Below the pieces are notes generated by a model. It saw only the letters and a list, made by a program, of their open reading frames with translations, made no database searches and had not been told where the DNA came from. A stretch of 64,000 nucleotides of DNA from Hymenobacter nivis (GTDB lineage Bacteria; Bacteroidota; Bacteroidia; Cytophagales; Hymenobacteraceae). Of the stretch, positions 9,463-17,846 are shown piece by piece. Within the stretch, counting starts at the first letter, position 1; the number at the start of each line of letters is the position of its first letter. The stretch covers positions 1,426,001 to 1,490,000 of the forward strand of contig NZ_CP029145.1 of NCBI RefSeq assembly GCF_003149515.1, read 5' to 3'. Position numbers and translations under genes: made by a program.

Positions 9463-10056
9463 TAACGGTTAAGGTACGGCCGGCGTACGGCACAGTTTGG
9501 GCCGGGGCCGCGTCGGGAGCCCAGGCGGTGGGCTGGTCTTTGCGCACCCACACCACCCGGAAGCTGCGTTGGGCCGCCATGCCGGGCAAGATACCTCGCC
9601 GGGCCCCAATGGTCAGGGTTTTGGCGCCTTCGTCGTAGCTGAGCGGGATGTTGGCGAAGGTACCCTTCTCGTGTTGTAGTTGACACTTTCGTCCTCTTAA
9701 AGCGTGAAGGCGGCGTTTTTTCCCGTGCACACGTGCAGTGTGATGGGGTCGGTGGGCTTCTCGGCGGCGTACTGCACGGCCGGGCCGGAGGGCAGAATCG
9801 GGCCCTCGCGCACGTAAAGCGGCATGCGCTCCAGGGGCGCGTCGGCCGTCAGGGCCTGGCCGCCGGGCAGGTACTTGCCCGAGTAGAAATCGAACCAGCC
9901 CGTGGTGGCTGGCAGGTACAGCTTGCGGTTGCGGGCCTTGTAATCGGTCACCGGGTTCACGAGCAGGCTGGGGCCGAACATGAACTGGTCGGCAATGTTG
10001 CGCACGGCCGGATCGGCGTTGAAGTCGAGCACCAGCCCGCACATCAGCGTCGAATT

Positions 10057-10860
10057 CTAGATGTATAGTCCCAAAGTGTGGTGGTGTAGTTTCGGGGGTG
10101 AAATTTCGGCAAGCTTTACGGCACAAATACGCCACGGCAGCGCCCGTACAACTGCGGCAGTTCGGGCCGCTATCCAACGTAGTCAGGAAAGCTTGCAAAC
10201 GCTCGCCAACCGCCACGGGGTCAACCCCAAAACCGTAGCCAAGTGGCGTAAGCGCCCCACGACGACGGATGCCCCGATGGGCCCTAAGCCGGTTTCGACC
10301 GTGCTTACGGCCGAAGAGGAAGCCATTGCCATGGCTTTTCGCCAGCACACGCTGCTGCCGCTCGATGACTGCCTGTACGCCTTACAGGCCACCACCCCCC
10401 ACCTTTCCCGCTCGGCGTTGCACCGCTGTTTTCAGCGCCACGGCAGCAGCCGACTACCGCTGCCAGACGACGAGGGGGCGCCGCCGGGGGAAAAAAGTTT
10501 ACGGATTACCCCATTGGGCACTTACACGTTGATTTTGCCGAGGTTCGTACTGAAGAGGGCAAGCGCTACCGCCCACATGCTTGACGCGCATTCTTATCGC
10601 GATTGACCGCACCAGTAAAGTAGCCTTTGCCGAGCTGCCCCCGCGCGCTACGCGGATGATAGCGGCTGGATTCCTGCGTCAGGTACTGAATAAATTGCCC
10701 TGCAAGGCGCACAAAGTCCTGACCGATAATGGGGTGAAATTCACGGCGCAGCCCCACCAGGTGCTGCCCGGTGGGCATCGCTTCGACCGGGTCTGCGCCG
10801 GGTACGGCGTTGAGCACCGCCGCACCAAACCGGCCCACCCCTGAACGAACGGGCAGGTCG
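10057..10860 (+). pseudogene. IS481-family transposase remnant
   Basis: The protein HGSARTTAAVRAAIQRSQES, then LANRHGVNPKTVAKWRKR, is the paired helix-turn-helix start of IS481 transposases. LLPLDDCLYALQ and SRSALHRCFQRHG follow. The catalytic core is then spread over three frames: YPIGHLHVDFAEVRTEEGK (about 10505-10565), IAIDRTSKVAFAEL and VLTDNGVKFT (10590-10745), and EHRRTKPAHP followed by a TGA at about 10842. At least two frameshifts and one stop are present, and the C-terminus is lost where the next remnant starts. It abuts the truncated GH31 gene. Confidence 0.88.
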
Positions 10861-11552
10861 AATCGCCGTGGAACTCATCGAGAAAACCGAAGCCGTGGTG
10901 GACCCGAAAACACAGAAAACCAAAACCAAAAGCAGGTACACGAAGAACGAGTACCTGCGGGCGATACTGCGCGTGGCCCAACAGCAGGTGGCCTACCGCT
11001 ACCTGTTGGCCGATAGCTGGTACGCCTCGGCCGAGAAGCTGAATACCGTGCTCGAATTAGGCCACGACTTCGTGGTGGCCCTTGAATCCTCCCGCACGGT
11101 GGCGCGGAGCGAAGCCGAGCGGGCCCAAGGCCGGTTTCAGGCCGTCGATACCCTTGTTTTTCCGGATGAGCAGCCCCTGCGCGTCTTCTTGCGGTCCATC
11201 CCCCAGGCGGTACTCGTGAGCCGACAAGTCTTCACAAACAGAGATGGTAGCCAGGGAATCCTATATCTGGTCAGCAGCGATACGAGCCTGAACCAAGCCC
11301 AACTCACGACGATTTACCAAAGACGGCGGAAAGTCGAAGAATATCACAAATCGCTCAAACAGAACGCGTCAATGGGCAAAACGCCGGACACACAGGCCAA
11401 TCATTTCTTTGCCGCTATTCTGGCTTACACCAAGTTAGAAGTGCTCAAACTCCGGCACGGCCTGGGGCATTTTCGCTTGAAAGCAAAACTCTATTTAGCC
11501 GGGCTGAAAGCCATGCATCAGGAATTAGCCCATTTCACCGCGTAACATCAGT
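10861..11552 (+). pseudogene. IS4-like transposase, C-terminal fragment with right end
   Basis: About 225 residues in one open frame (from about 10868 to the TAA at 11543-11545), with no N-terminal half. LLADSWYASAEKLN carries a catalytic aspartate, and YQRRRKVEEYHKSLKQN the catalytic glutamate. The TAA overlaps the terminal repeat CGTAACATCAGT (11541-11552). The left end and first half are gone, fused to the IS481 remnant after the TNGQVE codons. The terminal repeat matches the ends of the cargo element at 27659-28495, which suggests the same transposase family once moved both. Confidence 0.85.
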
Positions 11553-11589
11553 TAATTAGATAACAGGTAACGTACTGAAAAATTGAGCA

Positions 11590-11703
11590 TGTAGCTTGGC
11601 CTTTATAGTCCGAGCGTGAGCGCAGCGAACACCTTGCGCTTGCAATCGTTTCATCCTGCCTGCTCGCTGCGCTCGCACTCAGACTACAGAGTCTGAGCTA
11701 CAC
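11590..11703. repeat. Imperfect inverted repeat
   Basis: Arms TAGTCCGAGCGTGAGCGCAG and its near-inverse GCTGCGCTCGCACTCAGACT, with an outer TGTAGCT/AGCTACA pair, form a long imperfect hairpin in the gap after the IS remnants. It resembles family A in having TAGTC(C/T) words near the arm ends, but I cannot show it is the same family. Confidence 0.6.
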
Positions 11704-11707
11704 AAGT

Positions 11708-11742
11708 AAAAAGCCGCTTCAAATAATCGAAGCGGCTTTTGT
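11708..11742 (-). terminator. Rho-independent terminator for the SDR/GH1 unit
   Basis: AAGCCGCTTC (11711-11720) pairs with GAAGCGGCTT across an 8-base loop, with T-rich or A-rich flanks on both sides. It lies 29 bases past the stop of the SDR gene on the minus strand. Confidence 0.85.
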
Positions 11743-11770
11743 TTGGGCAAATAATTAGAGCCCCAGGGCC

Positions 11771-12508
11771 CTACAAATGGTCGAGTCGACCGCCGTCGAC
11801 CAGTAGCTCGGAGCCTTGCACAAATTCAGCGTCGTCGGAGGCCAGGAAGGCGATGGCAGCGGCCACGTTTTCAGGTTTGCCCACGTCGCTGGGGTTGATT
11901 TTTTCGACGCCGCTTTTCACGTTTGGGTTGTTCCAAAGCATGGGCGTATCGATGGCACCTGGTATTACGGCGTTGATTCGCAGGCCTTTGGGGGCCCCCT
12001 CAATGGCCGCCGAGCGTGTGAGCGATAGCACGGCCGCCTTGGCCGCCGCATAGGGCGCCACCAGCGCCTCGGTGGCAATGGCGTGGATGCTGGCCACGTT
12101 CACGACCGCGCCGCCGGGCTTCATGTGCAGAAATGCTTGCTTGGTAAAGTAAAATGCGCCCAGCAAATCCACGTTCAGCACCCGCAGCCAATCCTCGCCG
12201 GTCAGCTCTTCGAGGGCCTTGAACTGCATCAGGCCGGCGTTGTTCACCACCACGTCGAGGCGGCCGAATTTGGCCAGCGTGGCCTGCACGGTGGCCTCTA
12301 CCTGGCCTTCATCGGCCACGTTGCAGGGGCTGGCCAATACATCGGGGGCCCCGGCGGCCTGCACCTCGGGCACGGCCGCATCAAGGCTGGCCTGGTTGAA
12401 GTCGGCCAGCACAATGCGGGCCCCTTCGGAGGCCAGGCGCTTGGCAGTGGCCAAGCCGATGCCACCGGCCCCACCGGTGATAATCACTACTTTATTCTGG
12501 AAGCGCAT
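11771..12508 (-). CDS. Short-chain dehydrogenase/reductase
   Basis: 245-residue classical SDR. The NAD(P)-binding TGGAGGIG is at residues 11-18, NNAG at 89-92, and the catalytic S140, Y153 and K157 are in place. D36 after the second strand (LADF) favours NAD over NADP. The C-terminal VDGG block is intact. It starts 15 bases after the GH1-like gene, so both are probably one transcript ending at 11708-11742. A sugar or sugar-acid substrate is an inference from that pairing only. Confidence 0.93.
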   Translation of the reverse strand: MRFQNKVVIITGGAGGIGLATAKRLASEGARIVLADFNQASLDAAVPEVQAAGAPDVLASPCNVADEGQVEATVQATLAKFGRLDVVVNNAGLMQFKALEELTGEDWLRVLNVDLLGAFYFTKQAFLHMKPGGAVVNVASIHAIATEALVAPYAAAKAAVLSLTRSAAIEGAPKGLRINAVIPGAIDTPMLWNNPNVKSGVEKINPSDVGKPENVAAAIAFLASDDAEFVQGSELLVDGGRLDHL

Positions 12509-12523
12509 GGGATGGAAGGGAAA

Positions 12524-13846
12524 CTAGTGGGCCCCTTGCAGCGGGGTATCGCCGGCAGCAATGGCCGGGTCTTGCTCGGCCGTTTGGGCATCGGCTTGCT
12601 TTTGCTGAACCCAGGCCTGATTGCTCTGGTTAGGCATCACGATGGGCAGCTGCAGGGCCAGGCTCTGGGCGGGCAGCACCCGCTTCCACTGGCTGATGAG
12701 CTTCTTATAGGCCTCGCCCACGGGCCGGATGTTGCGCTGTAAGTCGTAGAGGCCCAGCGGGTTCACGGTGCCGTTGTTTTCGCGCAGGGCTGTGTCCCAG
12801 TCCACCTGGTCGATGAGCGAGTACCAGGTAAAGCCCAGCACGGGCACGCCGTCGTTGCGCACGCGCAGCACGTTGGCCCACTCCTTCCAAAGCCAGTTCA
12901 CGGCCTCATCGCCCCGGGGGCCCTGCCAGAGGTTGGTTTCGGTGTGCATCACGGGCAGGCGGTAGCGGTCGTAGTACTGGGTGGTAATGGTATGATAGCC
13001 AAATATTTCGCCCGCCGCGGTGGTGGTGCCATCGGCGCGCACGCGGTGCTCGTTGGTCTGGTAATAATCGTTGCCCATGATGCACTGGTGCTTGCGATTA
13101 TTTTTCAGAAAGAAGTGGTACTCGTCGCGGGTCATGCCGTTGTCGAGCAGGTACTCGTACATATCCGAGTCCACGCGGCGGCCGTAGTTCAGGTCCAGCG
13201 ACAGGAACCGCTTGGCGTTCAGCAGCTCGGCGGGCTTGATGGCGGCCGGGTTTTCAGCGTGGAAATACTCGCTCGATTCGCTCTGGATGAAAAGGGCATC
13301 GGGCCGCACCGCCGAGATGGCGTGCATGGCCAGCACGTTGGCCTTTACCAAGTACTTAAGGGCCGTCACGAAGGCTTGGTCGCTGGCCAGCTGCTCGTTC
13401 CACCAGCCGTAGAGGGCCGAAAATTCGGCGCAGACGTACATTTCGTTCACCGGCGTGTAGAGCTGCACCCACGGGAAACGCTGCGCAAACGCCCCCGCAT
13501 AATCGGCGAACAGCTTGGGGAAATCGGGGTTTTGGAAGTTGCCCAGCCAGTCGGGGACCCCGAAGTGGCACAAATCCACGATGGGCACGATGTTGCGCCG
13601 GCGCAGGTCCTGGAACGTGGCGTCGGCAAATGACCAGTCGTAGCGGTGGGGGCCCGTCCAGGTGGTGTGCAACGGGGGCCCACAGCGCAGAAACTCAATA
13701 CCCAATTCCTGCACCAGGTCAAAATCCTTTTGCCAGTGCTGGTAATGGCCGCATTTTTCCAACTCGTCGACGCGCAGCTTGCCGTTGTGGATGGTGGGGT
13801 TGCTGTTTTCGATGCCGGTGGCAAAGAGGAATTGGGGAGCGGCCAT
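12524..13846 (-). CDS. Family 1-like glycoside hydrolase
   Basis: 440-residue (beta/alpha)8 enzyme without a signal peptide, so probably cytosolic. The acid/base glutamate is in TPVNEM (E135), and the nucleophile is likely the glutamate of MHTETN near residue 306. RVDELEKCGHY and GFTWYSLIDQVDW also fit GH1. It differs from classic GH1 beta-glucosidases at the usual ITENG motif, so the substrate is open. It is first in a two-gene unit with the SDR. An IS630 element inserted only about 30 bases upstream of the start, so its native promoter may be lost. Confidence 0.85.
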   Translation of the reverse strand: MAAPQFLFATGIENSNPTIHNGKLRVDELEKCGHYQHWQKDFDLVQELGIEFLRCGPPLHTTWTGPHRYDWSFADATFQDLRRRNIVPIVDLCHFGVPDWLGNFQNPDFPKLFADYAGAFAQRFPWVQLYTPVNEMYVCAEFSALYGWWNEQLASDQAFVTALKYLVKANVLAMHAISAVRPDALFIQSESSEYFHAENPAAIKPAELLNAKRFLSLDLNYGRRVDSDMYEYLLDNGMTRDEYHFFLKNNRKHQCIMGNDYYQTNEHRVRADGTTTAAGEIFGYHTITTQYYDRYRLPVMHTETNLWQGPRGDEAVNWLWKEWANVLRVRNDGVPVLGFTWYSLIDQVDWDTALRENNGTVNPLGLYDLQRNIRPVGEAYKKLISQWKRVLPAQSLALQLPIVMPNQSNQAWVQQKQADAQTAEQDPAIAAGDTPLQGAH

Positions 13847-13923
13847 TGAAGCAAACTAGGGTAGGAACCGAGTGCTAGTGGTCTGACAACTTAGTTTCGT
13901 CAGTTTTTTTGGTTAATTAAAGC

Positions 13924-14373
13924 TTATTCGGCGTAGTTAGCGAGTTTCGCGTGGACAGGTGCGCGATAGGCGCGGTGCGGGCTGCGCACGCGCAGGTTGT
14001 GCAGCCCACAGGCCACGACCATGACCGTATCGCGCACCCATTCGCCGCGCAAGCGGATAGTGCCCTGCACCATGTGCAGGCGCTTGATACCGCTGTGCGC
14101 GTGTTCGATAACGACGCGCAACGGACTCAGCAACTGGTTATACAGCTTTTGGGCAAACGTCAACTCCCGCTTCGGCGGCTTCTTGTGGGGCATCTCCACC
14201 ACGACCCCGGTCGGGGCGTGGCCCAGCAAGCCCAAATCCTGCCGTAACACGCAGCCCGCCGGTAGGTGCAGCGCGTACTCGTCGGCCAGTTTTTTGTCGT
14301 GCGCTCGCCCGCTTTCCGTAGCCGAGAGAAAATGCACGTACTGCGTGGAATCGCATAAGGTCATGTTTTTCAC
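13924..14373 (-). CDS. IS5-type transposase, second part (DDE_Tnp_4)
   Basis: C-terminal catalytic half. VLRQDLGLLGH holds the second aspartate, and RVVIEHAHSGIKRLH the glutamate. In the -1 frame it continues upstream through KAHRVKN to a run of eight A (14383-14390, minus strand) shared with the first part. The product is therefore probably made as a fusion by ribosomal slippage. If translated alone, the ATG at 14371-14373 overlaps the upstream stop. Confidence 0.85.
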   Translation of the reverse strand: MKNMTLCDSTQYVHFLSATESGRAHDKKLADEYALHLPAGCVLRQDLGLLGHAPTGVVVEMPHKKPPKRELTFAQKLYNQLLSPLRVVIEHAHSGIKRLHMVQGTIRLRGEWVRDTVMVVACGLHNLRVRSPHRAYRAPVHAKLANYAE

Positions 14374-14879
14374 GCGGTGCGCTTTTTTTTGGCGCTGTAC
14401 TCCTCGGCCTGGGCCTCCCGGTCCGTGTTACGTGGTACGCCCCGCTCGACCCCGTCGTAGGCAAAGACCGGCTCCGGGTGGTTAGCCAGGCGCTGAGCCA
14501 ACTCGCCGCCGTCGCGCACGGGCAGCAGCCCGCGCCGGGCCAGCACCTGGTTGAGCACGCCCAGCAGGGCGGTAGCCAAGTGGCTGACGCGCGCTTGCGA
14601 AATGCCAAAGCTGGCGGCCTGGTGCTCTTGCAAGGCGTTGCTTTTGAGGTAGGTGAGCAGAAAAAAGAGCTTTATATCGCTGCCCGCCAGCACGGCGTTG
14701 GCCCGCTCGCGGTGGGCGGGGAACGCCCGTTTGGTTCCTTCCAGGGTGTGGTAGCGGTGGTGGCGCTCCCAGGCCGGGGCAAAGTCGGTCAGCAAGTCGT
14801 CAAACTCCGCCGCTCGCAAGCTGGTTAGGGCCAGAAACTGGCGGGGCCGCTCGCGCAAACTCAGGTAATCCATAGCCAA
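14370..14879 (-). CDS. IS5-type transposase, first part
   Basis: 169 residues. The N-terminus has a helix-turn-helix region (FGISQARVSHLATALL) and the first catalytic aspartate in VFAYDGVERGV, then a lysine-rich end. The frame stops ten bases after an A8G run; a -1 slip on A AAA AAG would join it to the catalytic half. This layout is known for several IS5 subgroups, so I read it as programmed frameshifting rather than decay. Confidence 0.85.
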   Translation of the reverse strand: MAMDYLSLRERPRQFLALTSLRAAEFDDLLTDFAPAWERHHRYHTLEGTKRAFPAHRERANAVLAGSDIKLFFLLTYLKSNALQEHQAASFGISQARVSHLATALLGVLNQVLARRGLLPVRDGGELAQRLANHPEPVFAYDGVERGVPRNTDREAQAEEYSAKKKRTA

Positions 14880-14930
14880 ATTTACGCCTCGCCTACGGGC
14901 AGTAACTTAACACACACTTCCGAATTAGCT

Positions 14931-15626
14931 TTATTCAGCGTATCTGTTTTTCAACTTATCGCGGGCCTTTTTGGTGGTGAAGGACCAATTGACTTTGGTG
15001 GCGGCGGCGTTGCGCTTGGCTTGCCAGGCCAATGCCTCTTGTTCGAGTCGTTGCTGGGTGGCGATACGCTGGGCCAGGCACTGGCGGGAGAGGGCGGCAA
15101 ATTCGATTTCCGCCATGTTGAGCCAGGAGCCGTGCTTGGGCGTGTAGTGGAATTCGAGGGTGTGGCGCAGGTAGCGGGCCGTCTCGAGGGGTAGGTGTTC
15201 GTAAAAGGCCCCGTAGGTGTGGGTGCTGTAATTGTCTTGCACGAGCTGGATTTTGGCCGCCTCGGGGTAGTGGGTTTGCACGAGCCAGTCCATAAAACGG
15301 GCGTAATCGCCCTTATTTTTGGTCGTCGTCACCTGCAAGTGGCGCTGACCTGTGTCGATGTTATAAGCCAGCAGCACGTTGCAGACGCCTTTTCGCACGT
15401 ACTCCTGGTGTTCTTTTTGGGTCGCGTTGGGCTTGGGCGGCAGCGGCGTAAGCACGTGGTCGAGCAGTTGGCAGGGCCGCTCGTCGAAACACAGGCGCAC
15501 CACGCCCGCTGCGGCCGGGGCGCTGTAGACGTCGAGCACGTCCTCCAGATTGGCCAGGTATTCGCCCGTGATGGTGCCAATGCACCACATTTCTTTTAGC
15601 CAGGGCTTGAGGTGGCTTTTTTTAAC
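14931..15626 (-). CDS. IS630 transposase, catalytic part (ORF B)
   Basis: DDE_3 catalytic domain. WCIGTITGEYLANLEDVLDVY carries the first aspartates, QLVQDNYSTHT the second, and TPKHGSWLNMAEIEF the glutamate. The useful reading starts at the slippery A7 run (15617-15623, minus strand), in the -1 frame from ORF A. The open frame extends further upstream to 15707, but that part overlaps ORF A and has no family similarity. The stop lies at the edge of the nested IS5-type element. Confidence 0.88.
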   Translation of the reverse strand, partial: VKKSHLKPWLKEMWCIGTITGEYLANLEDVLDVYSAPAAAGVVRLCFDERPCQLLDHVLTPLPPKPNATQKEHQEYVRKGVCNVLLAYNIDTGQRHLQVTTTKNKGDYARFMDWLVQTHYPEAAKIQLVQDNYSTHTYGAFYEHLPLETARYLRHTLEFHYTPKHGSWLNMAEIEFAALSRQCLAQRIATQQRLEQEALAWQAKRNAAATKVNWSFTTKKARDKLKNRYAE

Positions 15627-16063
15627 ACCTGGCGAATCGTTTCCTTGGAAACGGCCGGTCCGTAGTCGAGGCAGACGAGGGTTTCGTTGAGCAGCGAGAG
15701 CGTCCAACGGGCCGCGCCGGTCGGCAATTCACTGCACGCCAGACTGGTGATACGCGCTTCCAGGGCGGGCGTCACCTTCGGCGGTTGCCCGCTGCGCGGG
15801 CGCTCTTCCAGCGCCTGGGCCAGCCCCCCGGCCAGGTAGCGGCGCTTGAGGCGGTAGTACTGGGTGGTGGAAATGCCCCCTTCGGCCTGCACGGCGGCGG
15901 CTCCTTTGCCGCTGCTCATGGCCAGCAGGGCCCGGGCGCGCGCGATTTTGCGGCTCTTGTGGGTGCCTTTTTTGACAATCGCCTGCAATTTGGCGGCATC
16001 GGCAGGCGGTAGATTGACGGGTTTGGCGAGGCGGGGCATTAGCGAAAAACGGATGGTGTCCAC
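15596..16063 (-). CDS. IS630 transposase, DNA-binding part (ORF A)
   Basis: 155 residues with helix-turn-helix repeats: HKSRKIARARALLAMSSG, then GISTTQYYRLKRRYLAGGL and the LEERPRSGQPP linker, typical of IS630. It ends KETIRQVLKKATSSPG; the -1 frame after the A7 run reads VLKKSHLKPWLKEM, which is the expected continuation. Alone, ORF A would be a DNA-binding regulator; a slip gives the full transposase. Confidence 0.88.
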   Translation of the reverse strand: MDTIRFSLMPRLAKPVNLPPADAAKLQAIVKKGTHKSRKIARARALLAMSSGKGAAAVQAEGGISTTQYYRLKRRYLAGGLAQALEERPRSGQPPKVTPALEARITSLACSELPTGAARWTLSLLNETLVCLDYGPAVSKETIRQVLKKATSSPG

Positions 16064-16185
16064 TCGTTACTGTTACAAACGGAATTAAGTTGTCAGACCA
16101 CTAGTAACGACGGAACAAACCCCGGGGTTATGCCGAGCGCAGCAGCTGCATCCTCACAAATCCCTCATTGTCAATTAAAATATAC

Positions 16186-16315
16186 ACTCGTCGCGCAGTA
16201 GGATGCGGGGCTTTCCCCCGCCCGTCGTTGCACAATTGGCGCGCGGTCCGCGCAGCGGCGGGCGGGGGCAAGCCCCGCACCCTACTGCTTTTTCGCAAAT
16301 AACTTCGCGACGAGT
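16186..16315. repeat. Hairpin repeat, family C (copy 1)
   Basis: Outer arms ACTCGTCGCG/CGCGACGAGT and inner arms AGTAGGATGCGGGGCTTTCC (16198-16224) against 16260-16286 form a long palindrome. A shorter relative lies at 50237-50322. With family A it fills the gap from 16102 to 16469; no gene is visible in that gap. Confidence 0.8.
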
Positions 16316-16320
16316 ACAGC

Positions 16321-16446
16321 GGGGACTTTAGCTTCGCTGTCCTTCGGTTGTAGTCCACGGCGCTGCCCAGTCGCCTAACGGTAACAGGCGGGATGAAGCG
16401 AGCGTCGCGGACTACAACCGAAGGACAGCGAAGCTAAAGTCTGCGC
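16321..16446. repeat. Hairpin repeat, family A (copy 2)
   Basis: GGACTTTAGCTTCGCTGTCC with TTGTAGTCCACG on the left pairs with CGGACTACAACCGAAGGACA on the right. The same half-sites occur in the copy at 5925-6048. It lies directly after the stop of dgt. Confidence 0.85.
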
Positions 16447-16469
16447 TAGATTTAAACCCGCGCTACATT

Positions 16470-17846
16470 CTAAAATCCCTTGGGCAACTCAATTCCCTTG
16501 ATGGTTTTGTAGAGGCTCAGCGCGTTTTGGTCGGTCATGCCGGCCACATAGTCGGTGAGGAGCAGGATTTTTTCGTAAGCGGGAGCCCCGGCCTGGGGCC
16601 CCATGGCGCGGAACTGGTCGGGTACGAGGTCGAGCAGTTTGCGGGCGCGGTGGCCGGCGGGGGCGTCGAAAGTGGCGGCGAGAAAGGCATCGAGCAGACC
16701 CCCGAGCACCTCGAAGCCGGCGGCCTCAATTTCGAGCACCGGGCGGCTGCGGTAGAGGCGCTCGACGCTGAGACGCTGCACCTGCTGCAACTCCGGCCAG
16801 CAGCCCAACTCCTTGATGAGGGGCTGGTCGTATTCGCCGCGCAAAATGGCGGGTGCGTGGCGGGCGAAAATCGTGGCCACCTCCCCCACCAGCTTGCCGA
16901 TGAGGCGGGCCCGGACGTAGCCCAGTTCCTCGCGCCAGTCGTGCCACTGCACGCTGCCCACGCGCCCGGCCGGGTCGCCGAGCATGGCTTTGAGCAGCGG
17001 CAGGCCAGTTTCCGGAGCGATGAGGCCTAACTTGAGGCCGTCCTCGAAGTCGATGATGCGGTAGCAAAGGTCGTCGGCGGCCTCCACCAGAAACGCCAGC
17101 GGGTGGCGGTAGTAGAAGCCAGCGGCCGCGTCTTTGGGCAGCAAACCCAGCTCGGCGGCCACGTGGCGGAACCGGGCGTTTTCGGCCTGGAAGTGGCCGT
17201 ACTTCTTCTCCGACGCGCCGCCAATTAGGGCCCCGGCGGCCACCACGCTCGGCTTGGGGTACTTCGTGAAGGCCCCCAGCGTGGCGTAGGTAAGGCCCAG
17301 GCCGGCGGTGCCAGTGCTGTGCGCCGCGTAGGTATGGGTGAGGATGCGGAAGCCGGCCGCATTGCCCTCAAAGTGCTGCAAATCGGCCACTTCAGCCGCC
17401 GATAAGCCGGCCAGATACGGGGCCGCCGCGGCGCTACCGAAGTAGCTGCTGATGGCGTCTTCGCCGGAGTGGCCGAAGGGCGGGTTGCCGATGTCGTGGG
17501 CCAGGCAGGCGGCGGCTACAATATCGCCGCAGTCCTGGTCGAGGTTGGGCAGCTGCTGGGCCAGGGCCCCGTCGGCCTCCAGCAGGTGGCGGGCGGCGAG
17601 GCGGCCCAGCGAGCGGCCTACCACGGCCGTTTCAAGCGAGTGCGTGAGGCGGGTGTGCACGAAGTCGGTTTCGGGCAGCGGCATCACCTGGGTTTTGCGC
17701 TGCAAGCGCCGGAACGCCGACGAGAACACCACCCGGTCGTAGTCCTGCACGAAGGCCCCGCGCACGGGGGCCGCACTGGTGGGCGGCAGCTGTTGGTCGG
17801 GGAAGCGGCGCTGCGAGAGCAGGCGCGGCCAAGTCATTTCAGGCAT
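16470..17846 (-). CDS. dgt: Deoxyguanosinetriphosphate triphosphohydrolase
   Basis: 458-residue HD-domain enzyme that removes triphosphate from dNTPs, notably dGTP. The metal site is visible as TRLTHSLE (H69), the HD pair in CLAHDIGNPPFGHSGE (117-118) and a later aspartate in EAADDLCYRIIDFEDG. The PFGHSGE loop is diagnostic of dGTPase-type enzymes. The ATG at 17846 or the one three codons later are both possible. An AT-rich acquired island begins just upstream, and a hairpin repeat follows the stop. Confidence 0.93.
   Translation of the reverse strand: MPEMTWPRLLSQRRFPDQQLPPTSAAPVRGAFVQDYDRVVFSSAFRRLQRKTQVMPLPETDFVHTRLTHSLETAVVGRSLGRLAARHLLEADGALAQQLPNLDQDCGDIVAAACLAHDIGNPPFGHSGEDAISSYFGSAAAAPYLAGLSAAEVADLQHFEGNAAGFRILTHTYAAHSTGTAGLGLTYATLGAFTKYPKPSVVAAGALIGGASEKKYGHFQAENARFRHVAAELGLLPKDAAAGFYYRHPLAFLVEAADDLCYRIIDFEDGLKLGLIAPETGLPLLKAMLGDPAGRVGSVQWHDWREELGYVRARLIGKLVGEVATIFARHAPAILRGEYDQPLIKELGCWPELQQVQRLSVERLYRSRPVLEIEAAGFEVLGGLLDAFLAATFDAPAGHRARKLLDLVPDQFRAMGPQAGAPAYEKILLLTDYVAGMTDQNALSLYKTIKGIELPKGF

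Larger units (their letters stand above)
8398..10056 (-). pseudogene. GH31 alpha-xylosidase/alpha-glucosidase, C-terminal remnant
   Basis: The minus strand from about 10056 reads STLM, GLVLDFNADP, FMFGPSLLVNPV and DFYSGKYLPGG, typical of the GH31 barrel end and C-terminal sheets, then a DUF5110-like tail (NIPLSYDEGAKTLTIGARRG). Three lesions are visible. The 5' part is missing, replaced by IS remnants at 10057. A tyrosine codon has become TAA, followed by a one-base loss near 9680-9700 (the YEDEG..NYNYEKG region). An IS701-like element sits four codons before the original stop: removing it and one TAACG copy restores GRTLTVRMN then TAA at 8398-8400. Confidence 0.88.
13920..14931. mobile_element. 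IS5-type element nested in the IS630 element
   Basis: The ends AAGCTTATTCGG (13920-13931) and CCGAATTAGCTT (14920-14931) are inverted repeats with one mismatch. TA flanks both sides (13918-13919 and 14932-14933). It is 1012 bp long and carries a two-frame transposase. It inserted at the stop codon of the IS630 transposase, and the TAA is preserved. The exact ends are inferred from short repeats. Confidence 0.75.
13878..16101. mobile_element. IS630-family element, interrupted by an IS5-type element
   Basis: The ends GTGGTCTGACAACTTA (13878-13893) and its inverse (16086-16101) are perfect inverted repeats, flanked by the TA duplication typical of IS630 (13876-13877 and 16102-16103). Removing the nested element leaves about 1.21 kb, normal for IS630. 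The transposase is in two overlapping frames. Confidence 0.9.

Noticed and set aside
8413..16101. The IS-rich region as one composite transposon or genomic island
   Set aside because: The elements belong to different families, have their own ends and target repeats, and do not share outer ends or an integrase.
16102..16469. CRISPR array or small RNA gene in the repeat-rich gap
   Set aside because: The repeats are inverted, not direct with spacers, and no cas gene or typical RNA promoter is present.
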